NCBI GenBank assembly: GCA_004297625.1
Contig: SCTY01000034.1
Span: 56,674 to 120,673, forward strand
Length of the DNA stretch: 64,000 bases
From: Betaproteobacteria bacterium
GTDB taxonomy: Bacteria; Pseudomonadota; Gammaproteobacteria; Burkholderiales; SG8-39
Reading direction: 5' to 3'
Below, piece by piece: positions 8,989 through 22,000 of the stretch (positions within the stretch are counted from its first letter, which is position 1; each line of letters starts with the position of its first letter). The translations under genes were made by a program, and so were the position numbers. Below the pieces are notes generated by a model. That model made no database searches. It had not been told where the DNA came from and saw nothing but the letters and a program-made list of their open reading frames with translations.

Positions 8989-10104
8989 TCAGCCCTCGAA
9001 GAATTCCTTCACCTTGTCGAGCCAGCCCTTCGCGCGCGGGTTGTGGCGCGCGCTGTCCTGCTGGGTGATGGCGTCGAACTCGCGCAGCAGCTGGCGCTGC
9101 CGCTCGGTGAGCGCGATCGGCGTCTCGACCGCCACGTGGCAGAAAAGATCGCCCGGGATCTGGCTGCGCACGCCCTTGATGCCTTTGGCCTTGAGCCGGA
9201 ACGTCTTGCCGCTTTGCGTTTCCGCGGGCACGCGGATGCGCGCGGAGCCGTCGAGCGTAGGGATCTCGATCTCGCCGCCGAGCGCCGCAGTCGTTATGGA
9301 AATCGGCATCTCGCAATGCAGGTCGTCGTGATCGCGCTGGAACACCGGATGCGGCTTGATGTGCACCTGGACGTACAGGTCGCCCGGCGGGCCGCCGTTC
9401 ACGCCCGGTTCGCCTTCGCCGCTCAGGCGCACGCGGTCGCCTTCGTCCACGCCGGGGGGAATCTTCACCGCGAGCGTCTTCTGCAGCTTGACCCGCCCGG
9501 TTCCGGCGCACGCGCTGCAAGGATTGGGGATCACGCTGCCGCTGCCGTGGCAGCGCGGGCAGGTCTGCGCGATGGAGAAAGGACCCTGCGATACGCGCAC
9601 CTGGCCGGCGCCGCGGCACGCCGGGCAGGTGGCCGGCTGCGTGCCGGGCCGCGCGCCGCTGCCTTTGCAGATGTCGCACACCGACAGGCCGGGGATGCGG
9701 ATCTTGGTCTCGAAGCCGTGCGCCGCCTGCTCGAGCGAGATCTCGAGGTTGTAGCGCAGGTCCGCCCCGCGGAACACGGTGGAGCGCCCGCCGCGGCCGC
9801 CGCCGAAGATCTCGCCGAAGATGTCGCTGAAAATATCGCCGAAGCCGCCCATTCCTGCCGCGCCGGCGCCCGCGTGCGGATCGACGCCGGCGTGGCCGAA
9901 CTGGTCATAGGCAGCGCGCTTGTTTCCGTCGGAGAGCACCTCGTAGGCTTCCTTCGCCTCCTTGAAATGCTCCTCGGCCTTGGGATTGTCCGGATTGCGG
10001 TCGGGATGCCATTTCATGGCGAGGCGCCGATAGGATTTTTTCAGGTCCTCCTCGGAGCAGTCCCTGTTGACTCCGAGCACTTCGTAGTAGTCGCGCTTTG
10101 CCAT
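8989..10104 (-). CDS. dnaJ: Chaperone DnaJ
   Basis: The 371-residue type I J-protein shows every expected part: the J domain with HPD (H-P-D-R-N, residues about 33-37), the Gly/Phe-rich region (75-130), four CxxCxGxG zinc motifs ([32 protein letters not shown]; about 145-205) and the substrate-binding C-terminal domains. It delivers unfolded clients to DnaK and stimulates its ATPase. It is separated from dnaK by 65 bases holding a strong intrinsic terminator, so it is probably expressed by partial read-through. Confidence 0.98.
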   Translation of the reverse strand: MAKRDYYEVLGVNRDCSEEDLKKSYRRLAMKWHPDRNPDNPKAEEHFKEAKEAYEVLSDGNKRAAYDQFGHAGVDPHAGAGAAGMGGFGDIFSDIFGEIFGGGRGGRSTVFRGADLRYNLEISLEQAAHGFETKIRIPGLSVCDICKGSGARPGTQPATCPACRGAGQVRVSQGPFSIAQTCPRCHGSGSVIPNPCSACAGTGRVKLQKTLAVKIPPGVDEGDRVRLSGEGEPGVNGGPPGDLYVQVHIKPHPVFQRDHDDLHCEMPISITTAALGGEIEIPTLDGSARIRVPAETQSGKTFRLKAKGIKGVRSQIPGDLFCHVAVETPIALTERQRQLLREFDAITQQDSARHNPRAKGWLDKVKEFFEG

Positions 10105-10116
10105 GTGTGTCCGTAC

Positions 10117-10148
10117 AAAAACGGGCGATCGCTTGCGCGACCGCCCGT
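10117..10148 (-). terminator. Intrinsic terminator between dnaK and dnaJ
   Basis: On the minus strand a 12-bp stem (ACGGGCGGTCGC with GCGATCGCCCGT, one G-U pair) closes a stable GCAA-type tetraloop and is followed directly by a run of five T. It would stop part of the grpE-dnaK transcription before dnaJ, lowering DnaJ relative to DnaK. Confidence 0.85.
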
Positions 10149-10169
10149 CGTTTCAGAGCAATTGCAAGC

Positions 10170-12116
<1,947 letters not shown>

Positions 12117-12140
12117 AGTGTGTAGCCTTAATCGGGGCGT

Positions 12141-12689
12141 TTAATCTAACTGTGTGTCGGATATGGGGTTTCCGGCCGGTTTTTCAACCGCCGGCTTGGC
12201 TACGGTGACGAGCGCGGGGCGCAGGACCCGGTCGTGCAGGGTGTAGCCCTTCTGCATCACCGCGACGACGGTATTCGGCTCGGACTCGGCCTCGACCGCG
12301 GCCATCGCCTGCTGGCGGTGCGGGTCGAAGCGCTCGCCCGGCGCCGGGTTGATTTCGCGGATGGCTGCCTTGTCGAGCGCGCCTCTCAGCTGCCGCAAGG
12401 TCACCTCGATGCCGCTCACGTCGCCGCTTTTCAGCGCGGCTTCCAGGCTGTCGACGACCGGCAATAGCTCCCCGGCGAAGCGTTCGAGCGCATACTTCTG
12501 CGCGTTGGCCGCTTCGGACTGGAGGCGCTTGCGGACGTTCTCGGTGTCGGCGAGCGCGCGCAGCATCTGCTCGCGTTGCTGCTCGAGCTTCGCCTGGGTT
12601 TCGGCCAGGAGCTCTTCCAGGGAGCGGTTGGCCGCCGGCGCGGCTTCGGGCTGCGCCGGGTTTTGGGGTTGAACGGTCTCTTCTTGCAT
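12141..12689 (-). CDS. grpE: Nucleotide exchange factor GrpE
   Basis: This 182-residue protein (start ATG 12689, residues M-Q-E-E-T-V) has the long N-terminal coiled coil ([18 protein letters not shown]) and the conserved C-terminal beta domain ([21 protein letters not shown]) of GrpE. It releases ADP from DnaK. The frame is open further upstream to a GTG at 12755, but a sigma-32-type promoter ends eight bases before the ATG at 12689, so the longer version would start before the transcript; I therefore chose the internal ATG. Confidence 0.96.
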   Translation of the reverse strand: MQEETVQPQNPAQPEAAPAANRSLEELLAETQAKLEQQREQMLRALADTENVRKRLQSEAANAQKYALERFAGELLPVVDSLEAALKSGDVSGIEVTLRQLRGALDKAAIREINPAPGERFDPHRQQAMAAVEAESEPNTVVAVMQKGYTLHDRVLRPALVTVAKPAVEKPAGNPISDTQLD

Positions 12690-12697
12690 CTTGTCGA

Positions 12698-12725
12698 ACT
12701 TGGGTCGACCGCGGCGCTTTTCAAG
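12698..12725 (-). promoter_or_regulatory. Heat-shock (RpoH) promoter of grpE-dnaK
   Basis: On the minus strand a perfect CTTGAA (12725-12720) is followed after 14 bases by ACCCAAGT (12705-12698). The sigma-32 consensus is CTTGAA, a 13-15 base spacer, and CCCCATnT. The predicted start of transcription falls at or within a few bases of the grpE ATG, so the mRNA may be leaderless. No CIRCE element is present, although hrcA lies nearby. Confidence 0.7.
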
Positions 12726-12759
12726 GTCGGCCGGCGAAACTCGTGAGGAGACCAATCAA

Positions 12760-14517
12760 TTGAAAGTACTGAAAATTCTTCTCTGGCTGGCGCTCGCGCT
12801 GATCGTGCTGGCGGCGGCCGGCGTTGCCGTTTTCGCGCTCACTTTCGATCCCAACAAGTACAAGGGCGAGCTCGAGCGCCTCGTGAAGGAGCGCACCGGC
12901 CGCACGCTGCAGCTCAAGGGCCCGCTGGAAATGGCGTTCTGGCCGAGCCTGGGCGCCAAAGTGGCCGGGGTGACGCTTTCGGAGCGCCAGCCCGAGCGCC
13001 AGTTTCTGTCGCTCGACTCGGCGCATGCGTCGGTGGCGCTCATGCCGCTCCTGCGCGGCGAGCTCATCGTGGACCGGGTGCGCGTTTCGGGCCTGAAGGC
13101 GCAGATCGTCAAAGGCAAGGACGGCAAGTTCAATTTCGAGGACCTGACGGAGCCGCAGGCCGGCAAGCCGCCGGCGAAACCGGAAGAAAAGAAAGCGGCA
13201 GGCGGCGCGCCGGTCAAGTTCGACATCGCCGGGGTCAACGTGGAGCATGCGGCGGTCGTCTATCAGGATCTGGCGAGCGGCCAGGAGATTTCGATCTCGG
13301 ACTTGAAGCTCGACACCGGGCGCATCGCCGAGAACGCCCAGGGCAAGCTCGACTTTTCGGCCACTGCGCGGCGCAAGGCGCCGCCGCTCGAAGTCAAAGT
13401 GGCCCTGAACGGCAACTACGCGCTCAAGCCGGACGCCGTAGCGCTCGACTTCTCGGGGCGGCTGGACGAGTCGAACGTGAAGGGCAAGGCGGTCGTGGCG
13501 CGCGCCGAGAAAGGCGCCCATCAGTTCGACCTCGATATCGACAAGCTCAACCTCGACCGCTACCTCGCTTCATCGGAAAAGAAGCAGGAGACTGCCAAGA
13601 AGGAAGAAAAGGGCGCGCAACCAGCAAAGCCGGCCAAGGAAGCGGATGCGCCGGTCGATCTTTCGGGATTGAAGGGCTTAAACGCAAAAGGCCGCGTGGC
13701 GATAGGCGCGCTGCAGGTGCAAGGCCTCAAGCTCGCCAACCTGAAGACCGAGCTGAGCGCCGCGGACGGGCGCGCCCAGGTCGGGCCGCACTCGGCGAAC
13801 CTTTACGAAGGAAGCCTCGCCGGCACGGTGACCCTCGACGGCAACGCGAACCGGGTGGCCTTGAAGGAGACGCTTTCCAATGTCGCGGTCGGGCCGCTGC
13901 TTCGGGACGCGGCGCAGCAGGACAAGCTCGAAGGCCGCGGCAACGTCGCGCTCGACGTCACCGCCGCCGGCAAGACGGTGAACGCGATGAAATCCGCCCT
14001 GGCGGGCAACGCCAAATTGAACCTGCGCGACGGCGCGATCAAAGGCGTCGACATCGGCGCGCTGCTGCAAAAAGCGCGTTCCGCGCTCGGCAAGCAGACG
14101 GAAGCGGCCGACAGCAAGCAGAAGACCGACTTCTCCGAGATGTCCGCGAGCTTCGCGATCAAGAACGGCGTCGCGCATAACGACGACCTCGATGTGAAGG
14201 CGCCCCTCTTCCGCATCGGCGGCGCGGGCGACATCGATATCGGGAAATCGACGATCAACTATGTCGCCAAGGCGTCCGTCGTGGCGACCACCAAGGGGCA
14301 GGGCGGCAGGGAGCTCGACCAGCTTGCCGGGCTGACGGTGCCGGTGAAGCTCACCGGCCCGCTCGACTCGATGAAATACGAAGTGGACTACAAGGCGGTC
14401 GCCGCCGATCTGGCGAAGTCGAAGGTCGGCGAGAAGGCGAAGGAAGCGATCGACAAGAACAAGGGGAAGGTCGAGGAGGAGGTGCGCGACCGGCTCAAGG
14501 GGCTGCTCGGCCGCTGA
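12760..14517 (+). CDS. AsmA-family envelope protein
   Basis: This 585-residue protein starts at TTG (12760), nine bases after GTGAGGAG. It has one N-terminal membrane anchor (K-V-L-K-I-L-L-W-L-A-L-A-L, residues 1-25), then the AsmA signature (DPNKYKGELERLVKERTGRTLQL ... PSLGAKVAGVTLSE) and a long beta-rich periplasmic part with a Lys/Ala/Pro/Glu-rich insertion (about 265-300), and an AsmA C-terminal region. AsmA-like proteins are bridge-like proteins thought to help move phospholipids or fold outer-membrane proteins. Its 3' end overlaps the convergent hemH gene by 23 bases. Confidence 0.9.
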   Translation: MKVLKILLWLALALIVLAAAGVAVFALTFDPNKYKGELERLVKERTGRTLQLKGPLEMAFWPSLGAKVAGVTLSERQPERQFLSLDSAHASVALMPLLRGELIVDRVRVSGLKAQIVKGKDGKFNFEDLTEPQAGKPPAKPEEKKAAGGAPVKFDIAGVNVEHAAVVYQDLASGQEISISDLKLDTGRIAENAQGKLDFSATARRKAPPLEVKVALNGNYALKPDAVALDFSGRLDESNVKGKAVVARAEKGAHQFDLDIDKLNLDRYLASSEKKQETAKKEEKGAQPAKPAKEADAPVDLSGLKGLNAKGRVAIGALQVQGLKLANLKTELSAADGRAQVGPHSANLYEGSLAGTVTLDGNANRVALKETLSNVAVGPLLRDAAQQDKLEGRGNVALDVTAAGKTVNAMKSALAGNAKLNLRDGAIKGVDIGALLQKARSALGKQTEAADSKQKTDFSEMSASFAIKNGVAHNDDLDVKAPLFRIGGAGDIDIGKSTINYVAKASVVATTKGQGGRELDQLAGLTVPVKLTGPLDSMKYEVDYKAVAADLAKSKVGEKAKEAIDKNKGKVEEEVRDRLKGLLGR

Positions 14518-15403
14518 GGATTTCGGCGAGCGCGTCGATCCATTCCTGCGACTCGTTGAGGCACGCAATGAGGTGGAACTCGCGCCCGCCGGCCTGCAGG
14601 AATTTCTGCTTTGCCGTGATGCCTATTTCTTCCAGCGTCTCGAGGCAATCGGAGACGAAGCCCGGGCATGCCACGTCCACTCTCGTATTTCCCTCCTTCG
14701 CCGTGTCGATGAGCGTCGCCTCGGTATACGGTTGCAGCCACTCGGCGTAGCCGAAGCGCGACTGGAAAGTCACGCGCCACTCGCTTTCTTTCAGCCCCAG
14801 CTTCCCCGCGAGGAGCGTCGCGGTGTGGATGCATTGCGTCGCGTACTGTTCGCCGCCCTTCTTGGGGAGGCCGTGGAAGCTCATCACGAGCAGCGGGCTG
14901 CGGCCGCGCTCGCGCCAATGCCGGCGCACGTTGGCCGCGAGCGCGGCGATGTACGCGGGATGCGCATGGAACTCGCGGATCGCCGCCATCCCGGGCGGCA
15001 GCTTGTCGGTCACGCTTTCGGTCGCGCTCGCCGAGTATTGCGGATACAGCGGTACGACGGTGACTTCGCAGTCCTTCAACTGCTGCAAGGCCGACGCGAT
15101 GCTCGGCTCGCCATAGCGCATGGCGTGTGCCACCGGAATACCGAGCCGCAACTTCAACAGTTCCGCCTGTCTTGCCGTATGCAGCGCGAGCGGCGAGCCT
15201 TCCGGCGTCCAGATCTGCGCGTATTTCTCCGCGGACTTCGCCGGCCGCGTGCGCAGCACGATGCCGTGCAGGATCGGCAGCCAAAGCCAGCGCGGCAGCG
15301 GAACTACGCGCCGGTCGGCGAGGAATTCGGCGAGATAGCGGCGCACCGCCTCGGTCGTTGGCGCCGAGGGCGTGCCGAGGTTGACGAGGAGGACGCCCTT
15401 CAG
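14495..15403 (-). CDS. hemH: Ferrochelatase, probable CTG start
   Basis: This protein inserts iron into protoporphyrin IX, the last step of heme synthesis. The catalytic His ([11 protein letters not shown]) and the conserved Glu (CLNESQEWI) are present. The family's N-terminal strand ([11 protein letters not shown]) lies upstream of the first ATG/GTG/TTG of the frame (GTG at 15346), so the true start must be earlier; upstream there is no standard start in frame. CTG at 15403 overlaps the hrcA stop (CTGA), mimicking the ATGA/GTGA couplings common in this window, and gives 302 residues (E. coli 320). Loss of a normal start by sequencing error is possible. Confidence 0.93.
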   Translation of the reverse strand: MKGVLLVNLGTPSAPTTEAVRRYLAEFLADRRVVPLPRWLWLPILHGIVLRTRPAKSAEKYAQIWTPEGSPLALHTARQAELLKLRLGIPVAHAMRYGEPSIASALQQLKDCEVTVVPLYPQYSASATESVTDKLPPGMAAIREFHAHPAYIAALAANVRRHWRERGRSPLLVMSFHGLPKKGGEQYATQCIHTATLLAGKLGLKESEWRVTFQSRFGYAEWLQPYTEATLIDTAKEGNTRVDVACPGFVSDCLETLEEIGITAKQKFLQAGGREFHLIACLNESQEWIDALAEILSGRAAP

Positions 15404-16419
15404 TGTTCGGAGAGCGCGCTGGCCAGGAGCTTGGCCGTAATGTCGACGATCGGGATGACGCGGTCGTAGGCCATGCGCGTGGGTCCGATGACGCCCACGG
15501 TGCCGACGACTTCGCCGTGCACCTTGTACGGCGAGGTGACGACGCTCACGTCGTCGGGCGCGCTCACCCCGGACTCGCCGCCGATGAAGATCTGCACGCC
15601 TTCGCCGCGCAGCGAGAGGTCGAGGATCTGGAGCAGCGAGCTTTTGCGCTCGAAGAGCTCGAAGAGCTGCTTGAGGCGGTTGACGTCCTGCGAGAGCTCC
15701 TGCACCGAGAGCAGGTTCGCCTCGCCGGAGATCACGTACTGCTCGCTGCCTTCGGCGAGCGCCTGGTTGCTGGCCTCGAGAGCGGCGGAGAGCAGCCGGA
15801 TCATGTCCTGCTTGATCTCGCGCAGCTCGCTGTGCAGCCGGGCGCGCGCATCCTCGAAGGTCTGCCCGGCGTAATGCTGGTTCATGAAGTTCGCCGCCTC
15901 GACCAGCTCGGACGGGGTGAATGCACGCTCGGTGAAGAGGATCCGGTTCTGCACGTCGCCTTCGGGCGTGACGACGATGAGGAGGATGCGCTTCTCCGAG
16001 AGCCTGAGAAACTCGATGTGGCGGAAGGTCACCGAACGGCGCCGCGGCGTCATCACCACGCCGGCGAACTGGGTGAGCTGCGACAGCAGCTGCGACGCCG
16101 CGGTAGCGACGCGCTGCGGGTTGTCGGGGTGCAGCTCGCTCTCGAGCTGATGCAGCTCGCCGGTCTCGAGCTGCCTGACCACGAGGAGCGTGTCCACGAA
16201 GAAACGGTAGCCGGCCGGCGTCGGGACGCGGCCGGCCGAAGTGTGCGGGCTCGAGATGAACCCCATCTCCTCGAGATCCGACATCACGTTGCGGATCGTC
16301 GCCGGCGAAAGATCGAGCCCGGAGTACTTCGAAAGCGTGCGCGAGCCGACCGGCTGGCCCTCGGCAACGTAGCGCTCGATCAGTGTTTTCAGCAGGACCT
16401 GAGCGCGCTTATCGAGCAT
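15400..16419 (-). CDS. hrcA: Heat-inducible transcription repressor HrcA
   Basis: The 339-residue protein begins with the HrcA winged-helix domain ([20 protein letters not shown] ... [30 protein letters not shown], residues 5-60) followed by the GAF-like dimer domain. HrcA binds CIRCE operators in front of chaperone genes and is kept folded by GroEL. No CIRCE is seen in this window, so its target (probably groESL) is elsewhere. The ATG at 16419 lies six bases after a TACAAT hexamer, so the message looks leaderless. The downstream neighbour hemH overlaps it by four bases. Confidence 0.97.
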   Translation of the reverse strand: MLDKRAQVLLKTLIERYVAEGQPVGSRTLSKYSGLDLSPATIRNVMSDLEEMGFISSPHTSAGRVPTPAGYRFFVDTLLVVRQLETGELHQLESELHPDNPQRVATAASQLLSQLTQFAGVVMTPRRRSVTFRHIEFLRLSEKRILLIVVTPEGDVQNRILFTERAFTPSELVEAANFMNQHYAGQTFEDARARLHSELREIKQDMIRLLSAALEASNQALAEGSEQYVISGEANLLSVQELSQDVNRLKQLFELFERKSSLLQILDLSLRGEGVQIFIGGESGVSAPDDVSVVTSPYKVHGEVVGTVGVIGPTRMAYDRVIPIVDITAKLLASALSEH

Positions 16420-16425
16420 GAATTC

Positions 16426-16435
16426 ATTGTACACT
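16426..16435. promoter_or_regulatory. Overlapping divergent -10 elements of hrcA and nadK
   Basis: The 24 bases between the two start codons contain TACAAT on the minus strand (16431-16426, six bases before the hrcA ATG) and TACACT on the plus strand (16430-16435, eight bases before the nadK ATG), centred on the palindrome TGTACA. Both genes would then have leaderless or nearly leaderless transcripts, and the two promoters would exclude each other. No clear -35 is visible. Confidence 0.5.
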
Positions 16436-16443
16436 CGGTGCCC

Positions 16444-17328
16444 ATGCAACCGGCGTTCCGGCGCGTCGCCCTGATCGGCAAGCTGCGCAGCGCCGAGATC
16501 GCGGTTTCCCTGCGGCAGCTCAGCGAATTCCTGCGCGCGCGCGGCTGCGAAGTGCTGATCGAGCAGGAGACCGCGCTCGACGTCGGCGCCAAGGGATCGA
16601 GCTACGACGCGCTCGGCACTTGCGCCGACCTGGCGGTGGTGATCGGTGGCGACGGCACCATGCTCGCGGCGGCGCGCAACCTCGTGCGTCACCATGTTCC
16701 CGTGGTCGGCATCAACCAGGGACGCGTCGGCTTCATGACCGACATCGGCCACCACGACATGCAAGCCGGCATCGGCGCGATCCTCGACGGCCGCTACACG
16801 CTCGAGGAGCGCACGCTGCTCGACGCCGAAGTTTTCCGCGAGCAGAAATCGCTGCTGCGCACGCTCGCCCTCAACGACGCCGTGGTCGGCAAGGGTGCGC
16901 AGGGCCGCCTGATCGAGTTCGACCTGCGCCTCGACGGCGAATTCGTCTACACGCTGCGCGCCGACGGCGTGATCGTCGCTACGCCGACCGGGTCCACCGC
17001 GTATGCGATGTCCGCGCAGGGGCCGATCCTGCATCCGGCGGTTCCCGCGCTCGCGCTGGTGCCGCTCAACCCGCACACGCTCTCCGCGCGCCCGGTGAGC
17101 GTGAGCGACCGCAGCGTGATCGAGATCGTGCTGGTGCGTGCAATGGACGCGCGCGCGCATTTCGACGGCTTCGCGCTCACCGATCTGGTGCAGGGCGACC
17201 GCCTGGTGCTCAAGCGCTCGGCGGATACGGTGCGCTTCGTGCATCCGCCCGGCTATCGCTATTTCGCGACGCTGCGCGAGAAGCTGCGCTGGAGCGAGAC
17301 GCTCGACCGGGAACGCGACGAGGACTAG
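16444..17328 (+). CDS. nadK: NAD kinase
   Basis: This 294-residue enzyme phosphorylates NAD to NADP. The family signatures are visible: [12 protein letters not shown] (GGDG near residue 65), [12 protein letters not shown], and the conserved [13 protein letters not shown] near 180 with A-M-S-A-Q-G-P-I. Length and layout fit the bacterial family (E. coli 292). It is followed after two bases by recN; the hrcA/nadK/recN arrangement is common in betaproteobacteria. Confidence 0.97.
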   Translation: MQPAFRRVALIGKLRSAEIAVSLRQLSEFLRARGCEVLIEQETALDVGAKGSSYDALGTCADLAVVIGGDGTMLAAARNLVRHHVPVVGINQGRVGFMTDIGHHDMQAGIGAILDGRYTLEERTLLDAEVFREQKSLLRTLALNDAVVGKGAQGRLIEFDLRLDGEFVYTLRADGVIVATPTGSTAYAMSAQGPILHPAVPALALVPLNPHTLSARPVSVSDRSVIEIVLVRAMDARAHFDGFALTDLVQGDRLVLKRSADTVRFVHPPGYRYFATLREKLRWSETLDRERDED

Positions 17329-17330
17329 GC

Positions 17331-18980
17331 GTGCTGCGCGCGCTCGACATCCGGGATTTCGTCATCGTCGAGACCGCGGGCCTCGAGCTCGGCACCGGCT
17401 TCACGGTGCTCACCGGGGAAACCGGCGCCGGCAAGTCGATTCTCGTCGACGCGATCGAGCTGCTGGTCGGCGCTCGCGCGGACGCGGGCATGGTGCGCGA
17501 AGGCGCCGAGCGCGTCGAGCTCTCCGCAGAGTTTGATTTTGAAAGCAAGGCTTTCGCGGCATGGCTTGGCGAGTCCGATCTCGCCGGCGACCCGGGCTCG
17601 GTCATCCTGCGAAGGGCCATCGACCGCAGCGGGCGCTCGCGCTGCTTCATCAACGGCCACGCCGCGACGCTGGCGCAGCTCAAGGAGGCGGGCGAGTTCC
17701 TCGTCGACATCCACGGCCAGCATGCGCACCAGTCGCTGCTGCGCGCCGCCGCGCAGCGCGAGCTTCTCGACGCGCACGCCGAGGCGCAGGCGCTCGCGCG
17801 CGAGACCGGCGAGGCGTACCGCGACTGGAAGCGGCTGCAGCACGTGGCGCTCGAGGCGGAAAAGAACTTCGCCGCGCGCGCGGCCGAGCGCACCGAGATC
17901 GAAGAGCTCATCAAGGATTTGAAGAAGCTGGGCGTGCGGGAAGGCGAATGGGACAGCGTCGCCGCCGAGCACGCGCGCCTCGCGCACGGCTCGAGCCTCC
18001 TCGCCGGCGCGCAATCCTCGCTCGAGACGCTTGCCGAAGCGGAAGGCGCCTGCCTGCCGCAGCTCGCCGCCGTCGCCAGCCGGTTGAAAGCGCTGTCGGT
18101 GCACGACAAGGCGTTGCGCTCGGTGCTCGAGCTGCTCGAATCGGCCGAGACGCAAGCCGGGGAAGCGGTGCGCGAGCTGCGCCACTACGCGTTGCGCGTC
18201 GACCTGGACCCGGAGGCGCTGCGCGACACCGAAGCGCGCATCGAGGCGCTGCACGCCGCCGCGCGCAAGCACCGCGTGCGGCCGGAAGAGCTGCCGGCAC
18301 GGCTGGCCGAGCTCGAGAGGCGCCTCGCCGAGCTCGAGCTCGCCGTGAATCCGGAAGCGCTGAAGCGCGAAGTCGCCGCGGCGCGCGAGCGCTACGAAGC
18401 CGCGGCGCGGAAGCTCTCGGCGAGGCGGGCGAGCGCCGCGCAGTCGCTCTCCAAGTCGGTCACCGCGGCAATGCAGCAGCTCGCCATGGCCGGCGGAAAC
18501 TTCAACATTGAATTAAAAAGACTCGAAGAACCCGGAGCGGGCGGCGCCGAGGAGGTCGAGCTCCAGGTCTCTTCGCATCCGAGCCTGCCGCTGCGGCCGC
18601 TGGCGAAGGTGGCTTCGGGCGGCGAGCTGTCGCGCGTAAGCCTCGCGATCCAGATGATCGCGGCGAAGGCCTCGCCGGTCGCGACGCTGGTGTTCGACGA
18701 GATCGATTCCGGCATCGGCGGCGCGGTGGCCGAGACCATCGGCAAAGCGCTGCGCAGGCTCGGCCGGGAGCGGCAGGTGCTTTGCGTCACCCATCTTCCC
18801 CAGGTCGCCGCCAACGGCGACCACCAGTGGTCAGTAACGAAATCGAGCGCAAAAGGAAAAGTGAACGTGCGTGCTTCACAACTCGATCGCGCGGCCCGCA
18901 TCGAGGAGCTCGCGCGCATGCTGGGAGGATCGGAAAGCACGGCGCGCAGGCACGCGGCCGAGCTGCTGGACGCCGGATAG
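17331..18980 (+). CDS. recN: DNA repair protein RecN
   Basis: This 549-residue SMC-like ATPase starts at GTG 17331, two bases after nadK. It has Walker A (GETGAGKS, near residue 33) in the N-terminal half, two long coiled-coil arms around a Q-H-A-H-Q-S-L-L core (about 150-380), and the ABC signature A-S-G-G-E-L-S-R-V and Walker [14 protein letters not shown] in the C-terminal half. RecN acts in double-strand-break repair on DNA in the nucleoid. Length is normal (E. coli 553). Confidence 0.97.
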   Translation: MLRALDIRDFVIVETAGLELGTGFTVLTGETGAGKSILVDAIELLVGARADAGMVREGAERVELSAEFDFESKAFAAWLGESDLAGDPGSVILRRAIDRSGRSRCFINGHAATLAQLKEAGEFLVDIHGQHAHQSLLRAAAQRELLDAHAEAQALARETGEAYRDWKRLQHVALEAEKNFAARAAERTEIEELIKDLKKLGVREGEWDSVAAEHARLAHGSSLLAGAQSSLETLAEAEGACLPQLAAVASRLKALSVHDKALRSVLELLESAETQAGEAVRELRHYALRVDLDPEALRDTEARIEALHAAARKHRVRPEELPARLAELERRLAELELAVNPEALKREVAAARERYEAAARKLSARRASAAQSLSKSVTAAMQQLAMAGGNFNIELKRLEEPGAGGAEEVELQVSSHPSLPLRPLAKVASGGELSRVSLAIQMIAAKASPVATLVFDEIDSGIGGAVAETIGKALRRLGRERQVLCVTHLPQVAANGDHQWSVTKSSAKGKVNVRASQLDRAARIEELARMLGGSESTARRHAAELLDAG

Positions 18981-19041
18981 TTCGCTCCACCTCTGTTCCG
19001 GAGGGAACCGACACAAAAACCCGCGACACCGGGGAGTAACA

Positions 19042-22000
19042 TTGCCCGAGGTTGGCGTCGTGAACAGCTCTCCCTCCCCGCAGGCAGGCGGGTCCTTCCC
19101 GGTAGTCGGCATCGGCGCCTCGGCCGGCGGGCTCGAGGCGATCGGCGAGCTGCTGGCGGCGCTGCCCGAGCCGACCGGCATGGCTTTCCTGGTCGTGCAG
19201 CACCTCGCTCCCGCGCACCACAGCCTGCTCAGCGAGATCCTCAGCAAGAAGACTTCGATGCCGGTGGCCGAGGTCAGGGACGGGATGTCCATCGCGCCCG
19301 ATCACGTCTACATCATCCCTCCAAACACCCTGCTCTCGCTCGCCGCGGACGTGCTGCACCTCGAGCCCCGGGCCGAGGGCCCGCAACCCTCGATGCCGGT
19401 CGACGTCCTGTTCCATTCGCTCGCCGAGCAGCGCGGCCACAATGCCATCGGCGTGGTCCTTTCGGGCAGCGGTTCGGACGGGGCCCGGGGAGTGCAGGCG
19501 ATCAAGGAGGCGGGCGGCATCACGCTTGCGCAGGACGAAGCTTCGGCGAGCTTCTCCGGGATGCCGAAGAGCGCCGCCGGGACCGGATGCGTGGATTTCG
19601 TCCTCAACCCGCGCGAGATGGGCGAAACGCTGGCGCGCATCGGCAAGCATCCCTATCTGAATACCGGGACGACGGCAAAGGCAGGCGAGGACGCATTCAC
19701 GCGCGCGTTCCGCTTGTTGCGCGAGTCCAGCAGCGTGGATTTCACTCACTACAAGCGCGGCACCATCGAGCGGCGCCTGGGCCGGCGCATGGCGCTGCAC
19801 CACCTCGACGACCTGACGGCGTACGTGGACCTTCTGCAGGACGACCCGTCCGAGCTGCAGGCGCTGGCGCAAGACCTGCTGATCGGAGTGACGAGCTTCT
19901 TCCGCGACCCCGCCGGTCTCGAGGCGCTGGAGCAGACCGTGTTTCCCGCGCTGATGGAGGGACGCTCGCCCAAGGATGCGCTGCGCATCTGGGTGCCCGG
20001 CTGCGCGAGCGGCGAGGAGGTCTACTCGATCGCCATCGGCCTGCTCGAGTTTCTGGGCGGGCGGGGCATCGCGCTCCCCATCCAGATCTTCGGCAGCGAC
20101 GTAAGCGAGACGGCGATCGAGCGCGCGCGCGCCGGGATCTACCTGGGAAGCATCGAGGCGGACGTGTCGCCCGAGCGGCTGCGGCGCTTTTTCGTCAAGC
20201 TCGACGACCACTACCAGATCGCGAAGTCGATCCGCGAAGTATGCGTCTTCGCCAAGCACGACGCCACGCGCGACCCGCCGTTCTCGCGGCTCGACCTGGT
20301 GAGCTGCTGCAATCTCCTCATCTATCTCAACCAGGCCCTGCAACGCCAGACGCTGTCGCTCTTCCATTACGCGCTGAAGCCTCACGGATTCCTCATGCTG
20401 GGACCCTCCGAGAGCGTGGGCCAGAGCGAAGACCTGTTCGAGCCGATCGACAAGCGGCGGCGCATTTACCTCCGCAAGGCGGGTTCCCGAGAGCCTGCGT
20501 TCGAGCCGGACCGGGCCGCGCCGGCCGGGCGCCACGACGCGGCGCGCGTTGCGGCGGTCCCGGCGCTGCTCGAGGCCGAGCGCCTGCAGCGCGAAGCCGA
20601 CCGCGTGCTGCTTGCGCGCTACGCTCCCGCCTGCATCGTGATCGACGAAGAGCTGAACGTGCTGCAGTTCCGCGGGCGCACCGCGGCCTATCTCGAGCAC
20701 GCCCCCGGTGCGGCGAGCCTCAACCTGCGCAAGCTCGCGCCGCCGGCAATCCTGATCGCGCTCGGCCCGGCGATGCAAGAAGCGCGCAGAACCGGCGCGC
20801 CGGTGCGAACCGGGAGCCTGCGGCTCGAGACTCAGGACGGGACAAGAGCGGTTCGCCTCCAGGTCAACCCGTTCCAGCTTCCCGACGCCGGGCTGCGCGG
20901 CTATCTCGTCGCTTTCGAGGAGGAAGGTGGCGAAAAACCGCATTCGTTCTGGGGCGCGTTCTTCGAAAGGGTGACGAAGGTGCGCGCCGGCGCGGCGCAG
21001 AGCGCCGGCCCGGTGAGCGACGAGCTCGCGCGGCTCGAGCGCGAGCTCAAGGCGACGCGCGAGTATCTGCACGCGGCCACCGAGGAGCACGAGGCCTACA
21101 AGGAAGAGCTCAAGTCCGCGCACGAAGAGCTGCTCTCCTCCAACGAGGAGCTGCAAAGCACCAACGAAGAGCTGGTCACCGCCAAGGAGGAGCTGCAATC
21201 GGCCAACGAGGAGCTGGTCACGACCAACGACGAGCTGCGCATCCGCAACCGCGACCTGGTCGCGCTGAACGAGGCGCTGGAGGAGGCGCGCGATTATGCC
21301 GAAGCCATCGTCGAAACCGGGCGCGCGCCGCTCCTCGTGCTCGACGGCTCGCTGCACGTGATGAAGGCGAACCGCGCCTTCTACGAGGGATTCAAGACGC
21401 GACCCGAGGAAACCGAGGGCCGGTTCATCTACGAGCTGGGCGAGAGGCAGTGGGACATCCCGAAGCTGCGCGAGCTGCTGCAGGAAATCCTGCCCCAGAA
21501 CAGCCGCTTCGAGGGCTACGAGATGAGGCATGACTTTCCGGGGATGGGCGAGAAGGTCATGATCCTCAACGCGCGGCGGCTCGGCGGCGGCAAGCGGCGT
21601 GCGGAAATGATCCTGCTCGGCATCGAGGACATCACCGAGCGCACGCGCGCCGAGGCGCTCGAGCTGGCGGACGCGCGCAAGGACGAGTTCCTGGCGATGC
21701 TGGCGCACGAGCTGCGCAATCCCCTGGCGCCGATCCGCCTTGCGATCGACACGATGCGCCGCATCGGCACCGACAATGCGACGGTGAAATTCGGCCAGGA
21801 CGTGATCGACCGGCAGACCGCGCACATCACGCGGCTGGTGGACGATCTGCTCGACGCCGCGCGCATCACCCAGGGCAAGATCACGCTGCGGAAGGAGCCG
21901 GTCGCGCTCGCCGAGATCATCGAGCAGGCGCTCGAGGTCAGCCGTCCCTTCCTGAGCGAGGGCGGAGAGCACCGTCTCGTCGTGGTGCCGCCGAGCGCGC

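Noticed and set aside
12690..12755. Longer GrpE starting at GTG 12755
   Set aside because: The extension overlaps the promoter of the gene, is Arg-rich and unlike GrpE N-termini; ATG 12689 fits the promoter and the family.
16417..16446. CIRCE or other HrcA operator at hrcA
   Set aside because: No TTAGCACTC-N9-GAGTGCTAA or near match lies here or before grpE.
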